This document shows positions 1 through 6,309 of a stretch of 6,988 nucleotides of DNA, piece by piece. Origin of the DNA: Prolixibacteraceae bacterium UBA6162 (GTDB taxonomy: Bacteria > Bacteroidota > Bacteroidia > Bacteroidales > Prolixibacteraceae); NCBI GenBank assembly GCA_002428215.1, contig DIUI01000039.1, positions 1 through 6,988 of the forward strand, written 5' to 3'. Numbering within the stretch: the stretch's first letter is position 1; each line of letters starts with the position of its first letter. Under the pieces are notes generated by a model. It did not search any database. It was not told the origin of the DNA and saw only the letters and a list, made by a program, of their open reading frames with translations. Both the position numbers and the translations under genes were made by a program.

Positions 1-1992
1 CAAGCTTCAGACCCTGAAGCTACAGGCCACTCCGTTGCTATGTACTACAAACTTCCCGGAACCATGCCTGAGGGTAAGGATATGAATTACTACCGCAGCC
101 AGTTGGTTTATAGTCTGTTAAATCGAATGATGAATGACAGGATCAGCGAATTGGTGCAGAAGGGAAATCCACCGTTTATCAACGGCAGGGTAGGTGCTGG
201 TGGTTTTGTAAGGGGTTACAATGCTTTTACCATTTCGGTGAATGCACACCCCAACCGAATGGAGGAAGCCTTTAATGCTATATATACCGAAGCGCACCGG
301 GCTCTGCAACACGGTTTTCGCCTTTCAGAACTGGAACGGGCCAGGGCGGGCATGCTTAGTCAGGCCGAAACCCGCTGGAAACAGCAGGATAAGGTAAGAA
401 ACGACCAGATTATTCGCACCATTGTAAACCACTACCTTACCGGTGAACCCATTCCTTCGCCCGACTTCGAATGGGAATATTTGCAGTTGGTGTTAACTCA
501 GATTACCATGGACGAAGTTTGGAGTGAACTAAAAAATATGATGGGCGACAAGAACCGCGTAATTGTGGTTACCGGACCAGAATCGCCCAATTATCAACTA
601 CTATCGGAGCAGCAGGCTTTCTCTGTGCTTCAGGAAGTAGGCAAAGCAGTTATTGAGCCATACCAGGAAGCTGAGTTGGCAACCTCATTAATAAATCAAA
701 CGCTTAAGGGAGCGCCAGTCGTATCTGTTCGCCACATTGAGGCCATCAATGCTGTGGAGTGGACACTGGCCAATAATGCACGTGTGGTTTACCGGTTTGC
801 CGATTATCAGAAAGACAATGTGCTTCTGCTGGCAACAAGCAAAGGGGGAACTTCGCTCTACGGACCCGAGAAACTGGCTGCAGCGGCAATGTTTGGCAAC
901 TATATCGGTTCATTTGGCGTTGGCGATTTCGATGCCGTTGCTCTTCGCAGGATGCTTGCCGGGAAGAATGTTAACCTATCTCCATCATTGCTTGGATTTT
1001 CCGAAAACATTAGTGGCAGCAGTACTCCACGCGATTTCGAAACCCTTATGGAACTTCTGTATTTGCATTTTGAGCATCCCCGTTTTGACGAAGAAGCTTA
1101 TCAGTCTGTTACTTCAAGACTTATAACCTCGGTGGCCAATATGGCCAAGAATCCGCAAAAACTGATGAGCGACTCCCTGTTAATGTTGCGTACCGGATAC
1201 AGCGAGAGGACCAAGTTGATTACCCCTGAATTGTTTGAAGAATTTTCGCTGGCCCAACTCGAAGAGATTTACCGCGACCGATTTGCTGATGCCGGGGATT
1301 TCATCTTCTTTATTGTGGGAAATATTGAAGAAGAGCTGGTAAAACAATTGGCCGAAAAGTATATCGGATCTATAACCGATCTGCCCAGAACCGAGGAACC
1401 AGCCTTAACCGATGCTTCTTTTCCCCAAGGGACCATTACAAAACAGATTCCCGTCGTTTTGCAGACAGAGAAAGCCAACATTGTGGTAATGTTCAACAAC
1501 GATGATGCCTATCTACCTGCCGAAAACCTGATGGCGGAAGTTTTGAGAGGTATTTTGCGCATTCGTTATACCGAAGAGATCCGCGAGAAGGAGGGAGGTA
1601 CTTATGGAGTGGGGGTTTCCCTCCAAACCCAATATTTCCCCAAAGAATCAAAAACCCTTCAGATGAGCTTTGATACCGATCCGGAACGTGCAGAGTATTT
1701 AAAATCTATTCTTTACCGCGAAATTGACCAATTGGTGGCTGAAGGCCCCAGTTTTGATGATTTCGATAAGGTTGTGAAAAATATGGCAAAGGAGCGCGAG
1801 CAGGCAAAAGCCAATAACAGCTATTGGCTGAGCGTACTCAACGGCTATTACTTGCATAACATCAATAACGACGATCCAGCAAACTATGAAGATGTTCTGG
1901 CGGCTTTAACCCTGACGGATTTGCATAGCTATGCAAAGCGCTACTTCAGCAACACCAATGTAATTGATGTAATTTTTGTGCCTCAGAAGTAG
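1..1992 (+). CDS. M16 family (pitrilysin/PqqL-like) peptidase, 5'-truncated by window edge
   Basis: The reading frame is open from base 1 (QASDPEATGHSVA, then the Met at base 40), so the gene enters from the left and the Met at 40 is internal. 663 residues are visible, against roughly 930-950 for two-unit bacterial M16 proteases such as PqqL, so about 280 N-terminal residues are missing, including the unit that would carry the HxxEH zinc site. What remains is the end of the first M16 C-domain (to about residue 195, ending VVTGPE), a degenerate second M16 N-like domain from about residue 247, and the final M16 C-domain. In the final domain, REKEGGTY (R528...Y535) matches the Arg/Tyr substrate-binding pair of the family. 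M16 enzymes degrade peptides in a closed clamshell chamber, and Bacteroidota members are usually exported, but the signal region is not visible here. Catalytic competence cannot be judged from this window. The family call is firm; the PqqL subtype is an inference from length and layout. Confidence 0.93.
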   Translation, partial: QASDPEATGHSVAMYYKLPGTMPEGKDMNYYRSQLVYSLLNRMMNDRISELVQKGNPPFINGRVGAGGFVRGYNAFTISVNAHPNRMEEAFNAIYTEAHRALQHGFRLSELERARAGMLSQAETRWKQQDKVRNDQIIRTIVNHYLTGEPIPSPDFEWEYLQLVLTQITMDEVWSELKNMMGDKNRVIVVTGPESPNYQLLSEQQAFSVLQEVGKAVIEPYQEAELATSLINQTLKGAPVVSVRHIEAINAVEWTLANNARVVYRFADYQKDNVLLLATSKGGTSLYGPEKLAAAAMFGNYIGSFGVGDFDAVALRRMLAGKNVNLSPSLLGFSENISGSSTPRDFETLMELLYLHFEHPRFDEEAYQSVTSRLITSVANMAKNPQKLMSDSLLMLRTGYSERTKLITPELFEEFSLAQLEEIYRDRFADAGDFIFFIVGNIEEELVKQLAEKYIGSITDLPRTEEPALTDASFPQGTITKQIPVVLQTEKANIVVMFNNDDAYLPAENLMAEVLRGILRIRYTEEIREKEGGTYGVGVSLQTQYFPKESKTLQMSFDTDPERAEYLKSILYREIDQLVAEGPSFDDFDKVVKNMAKEREQAKANNSYWLSVLNGYYLHNINNDDPANYEDVLAALTLTDLHSYAKRYFSNTNVIDVIFVPQK

Positions 1993-2027
1993 GAAAAGAG
2001 CGACAAAATTCAATACTTTTTCAGGGT

Positions 2028-2087
2028 CTGCTTCCGGTTGATATCAAAGACAAGATTTTCTTGGTATTCACCGGAAGCAGCTTTTTT
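2028..2087 (+). terminator. Intrinsic terminator after the M16 peptidase gene
   Basis: A perfect 11-bp inverted repeat, CTGCTTCCGGT (2028-2038) and ACCGGAAGCAG (2070-2080), continues inward past a 2x2 internal loop into a second stem (2041-2047 with 2061-2067, one G-T pair). It is followed on the + strand by a run of six T (2082-2087). It starts about 35 bp after the M16 stop codon and its T-run touches the stop codon of the convergent deacetylase gene. On the - strand no T-run follows the stem, so it should act mainly on rightward transcripts. The stem may still block or stabilise the 3' end of the opposing mRNA. Confidence 0.85.
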
Positions 2088-2961
2088 ATGGTTTAAGCAT
2101 TGGAAAAATTCGTCTGATTTCGTCGTCCGATGGCTGACGTCCATATTCACATACTTCGAAGGCCTCTGCCGATGAAGAGGCTGCTGCTCTGGATGCACCA
2201 TACCATTTCGCCAATGTTTCCCTAACCTGTGGAGAGATGCCGAAATAACGTGCACTTTTCAGGTATTCCACTCGTTCGGATGCACCTTTAGGAACCTCGT
2301 GTAACCGGCCATTGGTCCAGGGGAGCCACTCAAAAAATTGCGATTCATGGGCTGCCATTCCATAAATTTTCTGGTCGAATACTTCCGATACATCCACCGC
2401 AACATCGGGTCTGAATGGATTGGGTCGCTGAAAACGATCCTCCATGTATAGGAAGACCGGGTTTTTCGCGAGTGGTTTGGTATCTGGCGCCACATTGGGC
2501 ACAATTACCATATATGCAGCATCCTGTACAAGCGTTGAGGCGTTGCGGTGATCGGGGTGGTAATCGTTTGGGCGATGACTGATAACAACATCCGCATTCC
2601 AATTTCGAATGAGACGAATCAGTTCAAGCCTGATGTTCAATGAGGGCATTAATTCTCCATCGTGGTGGTCAAGAACCACATAGGTAATACCAAGCCTTCT
2701 TCCGGCCTCTGCCGATTCAGCCATACGGCGACGGGCAAGAGCCCCGCCGCCCATTTCGTGGTGGCCGGCATCTCCGTTGGTTACCGAAATAAAGAGTACG
2801 TTGTGCCCCATTTTCGACATCAGGGCCGCCGTTCCTCCCGCTTTAATGTCGCAATCATCGGGGTGAGCTCCAATAACGACCATGTTGATTTTGGAATCCT
2901 GCCCTGTTGTATTCCAGAAGATTAAGGCCAGAGCAATGAAAACTAAGCCAAATTTTTTCAT
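2086..2961 (-). CDS. Exported PIG-L/LmbE family N-acetyl-sugar deacetylase-like protein
   Basis: This 291-residue protein has an N-terminal signal peptide (MKK, hydrophobic 5-16, likely cleavage near NTTG/Q at 20-21) and then the PIG-L fold. The zinc-site motif AHPDD is at 32-36 and HPDH at 135-138. By analogy with MshB, H33, D36 and H138 would bind zinc and D35 would be the general base, and all four are present, so the enzyme looks intact. Family members remove acetyl groups from N-acetylglucosamine-type substrates (GlcNAc-PI, GlcNAc-inositol, diacetylchitobiose, antibiotic intermediates). The substrate here is unknown, and the signal peptide places the reaction in the periplasm or outside the cell. 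The start at 2961 is supported by the signal peptide directly after the Met. No Shine-Dalgarno sequence is seen. The gene converges with the M16 gene and lies 199 bp downstream of the lipoprotein gene, so it is probably its own transcription unit. Confidence 0.92.
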   Translation of the reverse strand: MKKFGLVFIALALIFWNTTGQDSKINMVVIGAHPDDCDIKAGGTAALMSKMGHNVLFISVTNGDAGHHEMGGGALARRRMAESAEAGRRLGITYVVLDHHDGELMPSLNIRLELIRLIRNWNADVVISHRPNDYHPDHRNASTLVQDAAYMVIVPNVAPDTKPLAKNPVFLYMEDRFQRPNPFRPDVAVDVSEVFDQKIYGMAAHESQFFEWLPWTNGRLHEVPKGASERVEYLKSARYFGISPQVRETLAKWYGASRAAASSSAEAFEVCEYGRQPSDDEIRRIFPMLKP

Positions 2962-2988
2962 CGGTGTAAAGTTTGATTTATGGTTTAG

Positions 2989-2996
2989 AAAATGTA
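2989..2996 (-). promoter_or_regulatory. Possible -7 box for the PIG-L gene
   Basis: TACATTTT on the - strand differs by one base from the Bacteroidota TAnnTTTG box and lies 28 bp upstream of the start codon. A TTTG at 3010-3013 is only 13 bp further up, shorter than the usual 19-21 bp spacing, so this is a weak candidate. Apart from it, I see nothing firm in the gap 2962-3160: no small gene and no clear terminator for the lipoprotein gene. Confidence 0.25.
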
Positions 2997-3160
2997 GTTA
3001 TCTGATAAACAAAATCATAGGCTGGCGAATGAACCATTATTAAGCAAAAAAAGTCAATATTCGGACGACCAATAGTTGTATGGCTTAACTTCAAACCCCA
3101 AGGGTCATAGCCGAAAAGAGAAAAGTTAAAAACTCCGGTATTCCTGGTCGGCTGCGATTC

Positions 3161-4189
3161 TCAATTACCCATTTGGGCCTGTTGATTTAATCGGTTGTTC
3201 TGATCCTGATCGTTGAAACGCATAGAGTACACCATGGCTTCTATCTGCCGAATAAAATTGCGCTTGTCCTTACTGGGGGCATATACATAGCCATCGGCAA
3301 CCACAATACGCTGGCGAACAGCATCGAGTTCAGCAAGCATAACAAAAGGTCCGCCCATAAAATCATTTTCAACCCGCCATAAACCTCGTATATCGGCGGC
3401 ATAGTTGCCGTTGTGCTGTACAATCTGAAACAGGGGTGGGATGCGTTGTTCAGTGGTCATCCAGCTTCCGGGCAGCGGACCTGGAACATTGGCGCGCAAA
3501 ATGCTATCGCGTTTTTGCAGCAAGTAGTCGTAGGTAAAGGTGCTGTCGGATGAATAGGGGAACCAATAGACGAGCAGCGCCTGCGAAATTTCAGGAGTTT
3601 CGTAACGCAACCAAACAAAATTGGATTTCTCCTGCGAAATTTGGAATCCGGGAGGAACATTCAGTAGAATGTCATATTTGGTATCAAGAGTCGATCGCAC
3701 TCCTTTGTCATGGTATTCGCGGTAGTTGTTCGCCAAACGTTCTCTTTCAGCCCTTAGAAAAAATCCGGTAATCCGGTCGGAATGCTGCTTAAACAACTCG
3801 TTAAACTCTTGATAATCACGGGCATTAATCTCCACAACGGCCTGTGGGTAGGCCCAAACATTCTCTTTAAAGAAGACTCCGGGTTCTTCTGTAACCGAAG
3901 AAATGCGTGTTTGGATAATGTTTCGGGTAGTCTGAAAAATCTCCCTGAAAGCCTCTTGTGGAACAGATATCAAGTCAAACAAAGGTTCGTCCTGGGGCAA
4001 TGCAAGCTGAGGTTGGGCAAGAGTTTGTCTGATCGACTCCCCCGGCTCAGCTTCCCAGGCGGCCTTGGAGATGACAACCACTAATTCGCCTGCTTTGCCG
4101 GTTATGTTTTTATGCATAAACTGCTTTCCCTGGTTCGAACAGGAAAGGGTTAACATGAGGAGGATTACTGCCGTAAAAGTATATTTCAT
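3161..4189 (-). CDS. DUF4837 family lipoprotein, function unknown
   Basis: The chosen start (4189) gives 342 residues beginning MKYTFTAVILLMLTLSC, a lipoprotein signal peptide with the lipidated cysteine at C17. The frame stays open up to a GTG at 4252, but starting there would bury the signal peptide behind 21 extra residues, and a TAnnTTTG box places transcription start close to 4251. The sequence after the cysteine (SNQGK) lacks the acidic stretch associated with surface export in Bacteroidota, so the protein probably faces the periplasm. The C-terminal part (about 278-326) contains MGGPF followed by VVADGYVYAPSKDKRN, which I recognise as typical of DUF4837 proteins found in Bacteroidetes. 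The Gln/Asn-rich tail after MRF is likely disordered. The family has no established function, and I see no enzyme motif. It lies downstream of the response regulator on the same strand, 185 bp away, with its own likely promoter. Confidence 0.86.
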   Translation of the reverse strand: MKYTFTAVILLMLTLSCSNQGKQFMHKNITGKAGELVVVISKAAWEAEPGESIRQTLAQPQLALPQDEPLFDLISVPQEAFREIFQTTRNIIQTRISSVTEEPGVFFKENVWAYPQAVVEINARDYQEFNELFKQHSDRITGFFLRAERERLANNYREYHDKGVRSTLDTKYDILLNVPPGFQISQEKSNFVWLRYETPEISQALLVYWFPYSSDSTFTYDYLLQKRDSILRANVPGPLPGSWMTTEQRIPPLFQIVQHNGNYAADIRGLWRVENDFMGGPFVMLAELDAVRQRIVVADGYVYAPSKDKRNFIRQIEAMVYSMRFNDQDQNNRLNQQAQMGN

Positions 4190-4257
4190 CTTATAAAATT
4201 GTTTGTTAGCTATGGTATAAGATGCAATGCGCGTTAAGGGGATATTTGCCACTGTGT

Positions 4258-4265
4258 CAAAAATA
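4258..4265 (-). promoter_or_regulatory. Putative -7 promoter box for the DUF4837 lipoprotein gene
   Basis: TATTTTTG on the - strand is an exact match to TAnnTTTG. Transcription would begin near 4251, giving a leader of about 60 nt and excluding the upstream GTG start. No TTTG element is evident at the usual -33 distance. Confidence 0.45.
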
Positions 4266-4296
4266 CCAAAGCGCTCGCTTCATTATTTATTATGTA

Positions 4297-4308
4297 ATTG
4301 ATTAACAG
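4297..4308 (+). promoter_or_regulatory. Candidate regulator site ATTGATTAACAG upstream of the lipoprotein gene
   Basis: It contains the 8-mer TGATTAAC that also occurs in the other two gaps of this locus (5133-5140, - strand; 6318-6325, + strand). It lies about 30 bp upstream of the predicted -7 box of the DUF4837 gene, a position suited to an activator. A second imperfect half, TTAGTT, follows at 4312. The assignment as a binding site is an inference. Confidence 0.3.
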
Positions 4309-4374
4309 GTGTTAGTTGCGAAATTCAACAAAAATCCTACCAAAATTCCAACAGTGGCAAATCAATGGATCGAC

Positions 4375-5076
4375 TTATTCAACATACTTGTAGCCGATAC
4401 CCTTGAGGGTCTTTATATGGTCGTTGCCAATTTTTTCGCGTAATTTTCTGATGTGAACATCAATGGTTCGGTCTCCAACCACAACATTATCACCCCAAAC
4501 CGAAAAATAGATCTCTTCGCGGGTAAATACTTTTCCTGGTTTACTCACCAGCAAAGAGAGCAGCTCAAACTCTTTGCGAGGCAAAACCATCTCCTCCTTA
4601 CCCAAACGGATCAGGTACCTTTCTTTGTCGATTTCCAGATCTCCTATAGACATTGTATTGGTATTGACGGGTTCAGGAGTTTCGGCAATACCGGATGAGA
4701 AGCGTTTTAGCAACGCCTTAACGCGGCTAATAAGCACTTTGGGGCGAATGGGCTTGGTAATATAGTCGTCGGCACCAGCCTCAAAACCTGCAATTTGAGA
4801 ATAATCCTCACCCCGGGCTGTTAGAAATGCTACGAGAGTGTTGCTCAGGCTCGGGATACGCCGAATCTCCTCACATGCTGCAATTCCGTCCATTTCTGGC
4901 ATCATTACATCGAGCAGAATAAGATGGGGTTGCTTTTTCTCGGCAATCGCTATTGCCTCAACTCCATTGCTGGCGGTATAGACCTTAAAGCCCTCCTTTT
5001 TAAGATTGTAACTGATGAATTCAAGGATATCAATTTCATCGTCGACCAGCAATATTTTAAATGGGTTGTCGCTCAT
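4375..5076 (-). CDS. PhoB/OmpR-family response regulator transcription factor
   Basis: This 233-residue protein has a receiver domain (about 6-124) and a C-terminal winged-helix DNA-binding domain (about 141-233). The receiver has the acidic pair D12/D13, the phosphoacceptor D56 in LLDVMMP, T86 in LTARGE and K108 in TKP, so the full phosphorylation switch is present. The DNA-binding domain shows the OmpR/PhoB recognition-helix signature RTIDVHIRKLREKIG (203-217) and the wing GIGYKY (226-231). Length matches PhoB. It is transcribed after the cognate kinase gene, with a 71-bp gap holding a possible promoter of its own. Proximity to a divergent PiT phosphate permease suggests a phosphate-starvation regulator, but the sequence alone does not separate PhoB from other OmpR-family members. 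Likely targets are the 11-bp-spaced repeats in the divergent promoter region. Confidence 0.97.
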   Translation of the reverse strand: MSDNPFKILLVDDEIDILEFISYNLKKEGFKVYTASNGVEAIAIAEKKQPHLILLDVMMPEMDGIAACEEIRRIPSLSNTLVAFLTARGEDYSQIAGFEAGADDYITKPIRPKVLISRVKALLKRFSSGIAETPEPVNTNTMSIGDLEIDKERYLIRLGKEEMVLPRKEFELLSLLVSKPGKVFTREEIYFSVWGDNVVVGDRTIDVHIRKLREKIGNDHIKTLKGIGYKYVE

Positions 5077-5128
5077 AATTGAAGAGTTATCTGGTTATTT
5101 TTGAAATCAGAGGAAGTATTTGCTCTTT

Positions 5129-5136
5129 CAAAGTTA
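5129..5136 (-). promoter_or_regulatory. Putative internal promoter -7 box for the response regulator
   Basis: TAACTTTG on the - strand matches TAnnTTTG exactly and would start transcription near 5122, about 46 nt ahead of the regulator ATG. It is part of a small inverted repeat, CAAAG-N9-CTTTG (5129-5147), next to the kinase stop codon. It overlaps the locus-wide 8-mer TGATTAAC (5133-5140, - strand), a position where a bound protein would compete with polymerase. No clear -33 element is seen. Confidence 0.35.
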
Positions 5137-5147
5137 ATCAATCTTTG

Positions 5148-6212
5148 TTATCCTCCGGGGAAGAGGTTGTCCCTGCCGGCTTTTTCGAGCGTGAAGGTAA
5201 AGGTAGTGCCTTCTTCGATCACACTCTTAACATTTATGGTCTGGTCATGGGCTTCAATAATGTGCTTTACAATAGATAGGCCCAGTCCGGTACCTCCCTG
5301 TTCTCTCGATCTCGATTTATCGACTCTGAAAAATCGTTCGAATACCCGGGGCAGATCCTTTTTTTCGATGCCAAATCCACTATCGGCCACCTCCAGCATA
5401 ATGTGGTCTTCGATATCGTAAAAGGTGATTTTTACTTCACCTTTCTTTCGGTTGTACTTGATTCCATTATTGATGAGGTTACTGAGTACTTCGGTGATCC
5501 GTTTTTTATCGGCTTTTACCAAAACCGGCCGGTCGGGGCGCTGGGCGATGGTGAGCGAAACTTTTCGCTCCTGTGCCAGCATTTGTTGCATATCGAAAAC
5601 ATCCTCGACTAGTCTAACAATATCGAAATTTTCCATAATAAGTTTCAACTCTCCTGCCTCGAGTTTGGTAATCGACTCAAGATCTTCTACAATTGAAATC
5701 ATTCGGTCGATACTCTTTTCGGTTCGCTGCAGATAGAGTTTGTTTATTTTGGGATCGTCGAGTCCCCCCTCTAGAAGCGTTAAAATATAACCCTGAATGT
5801 TGAAAATAGGGGTTTTTAATTCGTGCGAAACATTGCCTACAAACTCCTTTCGGTAACGTTCAAGATCTTTTAGACGCTCAATCTCCTCGGTCTGGGTTTT
5901 TGCCCACTCCTCGACCTCTTCGCGTACATCGGAGAGGGAGATGGTTTGTAAAAATTTTCGGGCGTCGAGTTTTTTACTGCTTACCGGCAAATCGCGGATG
6001 GTTTTGTACACCGGTTTAATTTTGTCGGTAATAAACTTGTTCAGAAATATTCTCAGAATAAGGTAAGAGCTCCCCAAAAAGAGAAGGGCGAAAAGCAGAA
6101 TGGTAAGGAAGTTGTCGCTTACGTAATAGTTGAGCAACATAAGAAACGCCATCAGAATGGTTAAAATTCCTGACACATAAAAGGTAAGCTGACGGGTTGA
6201 AAAGGGTTTCAT
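5148..6212 (-). CDS. PhoR-like membrane sensor histidine kinase
   Basis: This 354-residue protein has two transmembrane helices (about 10-30 and 35-57) joined by a loop of only about five residues, then a linker/coiled-coil region (about 60-120), a HisKA dimerisation domain and a HATPase_c domain. The H-box is FVGNVSHELKTP with phosphoacceptor H130. The N-box is NLINNGIKYN (245-254), the G1 box DSGFGI (277-282), the F-box FERFFR (291-296) and the G2 box GGTGLGLS (306-313), so all catalytic elements are intact. There is no recognisable PAS or extracellular sensor domain, unlike E. coli PhoR, so the stimulus is likely read in or at the membrane or through a partner. It is the first gene of a kinase-regulator unit, the reverse of the order in E. 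coli phoBR, and diverges from a phosphate transporter. It autophosphorylates on H130 and would pass phosphate to D56 of the adjacent regulator. Phosphate sensing is inferred from context. Confidence 0.97.
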   Translation of the reverse strand: MKPFSTRQLTFYVSGILTILMAFLMLLNYYVSDNFLTILLFALLFLGSSYLILRIFLNKFITDKIKPVYKTIRDLPVSSKKLDARKFLQTISLSDVREEVEEWAKTQTEEIERLKDLERYRKEFVGNVSHELKTPIFNIQGYILTLLEGGLDDPKINKLYLQRTEKSIDRMISIVEDLESITKLEAGELKLIMENFDIVRLVEDVFDMQQMLAQERKVSLTIAQRPDRPVLVKADKKRITEVLSNLINNGIKYNRKKGEVKITFYDIEDHIMLEVADSGFGIEKKDLPRVFERFFRVDKSRSREQGGTGLGLSIVKHIIEAHDQTINVKSVIEEGTTFTFTLEKAGRDNLFPGG

Positions 6213-6283
6213 AACACAGTCATTTTTCTGTATTTTTTCGAATCACAACCAGCTCTATGAACCGGTTTTGCTGATCTTTTCAT
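6209..6283 (-). CDS. Possible 24-codon basic upstream ORF overlapping the kinase start
   Basis: An ATG at 6283 opens a 24-codon frame that ends in TGA at 6209-6211, overlapping the kinase start codon in an ATGA arrangement typical of translational coupling. The peptide is rich in Lys/Arg (MKRSAKPVHR..., ending RKMTVL). The ATG lies one or two bases downstream of the transcription start expected from the TACATTTG box, so it would be leaderless or nearly so. There is no homology evidence, and a chance ORF of this size is quite possible. Confidence 0.2.
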   Translation of the reverse strand: MKRSAKPVHRAGCDSKKYRKMTVL

Positions 6284-6290
6284 TCGTGGC

Positions 6291-6298
6291 CAAATGTA
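6291..6298 (-). promoter_or_regulatory. Putative -7 promoter box for the kinase-regulator operon
   Basis: TACATTTG on the - strand is an exact TAnnTTTG match, giving a predicted start near 6285 and a leader of about 70 nt. No TTTG is found at the expected -33 position. Instead, the 11-bp-spaced hexamers (6310-6348) cover that region, as in activator-dependent PhoB-type promoters. Confidence 0.5.
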
Positions 6299-6309
6299 GG
6301 TAAATATTA

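Larger units (their letters stand above)
4244..4362. repeat. 12-bp perfect inverted repeat across the regulator-lipoprotein gap
   Basis: ATTTGCCACTGT (4244-4255) and its exact reverse complement ACAGTGGCAAAT (4351-4362) are separated by 95 bp and lie just inside the two flanking genes. The left arm covers the predicted transcription start of the lipoprotein gene. The right arm begins 12 bp beyond the response regulator stop codon. No direct duplication flanks the arms and no ORF lies between them. Confidence 0.7.

Noticed and set aside
40..42. ATG at 40 as the start of the M16 gene
   Set aside because: The frame is open to base 1 and the preceding residues (DPEATGHSVA) continue the domain, so this is an internal Met of a gene cut by the window edge.
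2010..2255. 81-codon - strand ORF covering the terminator and the end of the deacetylase gene
   Set aside because: It is out of frame with the deacetylase, crosses the terminator hairpin, and its sequence is low-information frame-shadow sequence.
3083..3113. Hairpin GGCT...ACCC-caa-GGGT...AGCC between the lipoprotein and PIG-L genes
   Set aside because: The inner stem is only 4 bp, the outer pairs are asymmetrically spaced, and no T-run follows on the - strand, so it does not make a convincing terminator.
3782..4084. 100-codon + strand ORF opposite the lipoprotein gene
   Set aside because: It lies wholly antisense to the DUF4837 coding sequence, has no recognisable domain and no promoter-like box.
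4190..4252. N-terminal extension of the lipoprotein to a GTG at 4252
   Set aside because: It would place 21 residues ahead of a clear lipoprotein signal peptide, and the predicted transcription start lies at about 4251, essentially on the GTG itself.
4244..4362. The 12-bp inverted repeat as a confirmed miniature inverted-repeat element
   Set aside because: There is no target-site duplication at the arms and no second copy in the window. It is kept as a repeat and a finding, not as a mobile element.
5079..5421. Overlapping + strand ORFs of 66 and 106 codons opposite the kinase gene
   Set aside because: They are antisense to well-conserved kinase domains, show no protein-like motif, and overlap each other in different frames.
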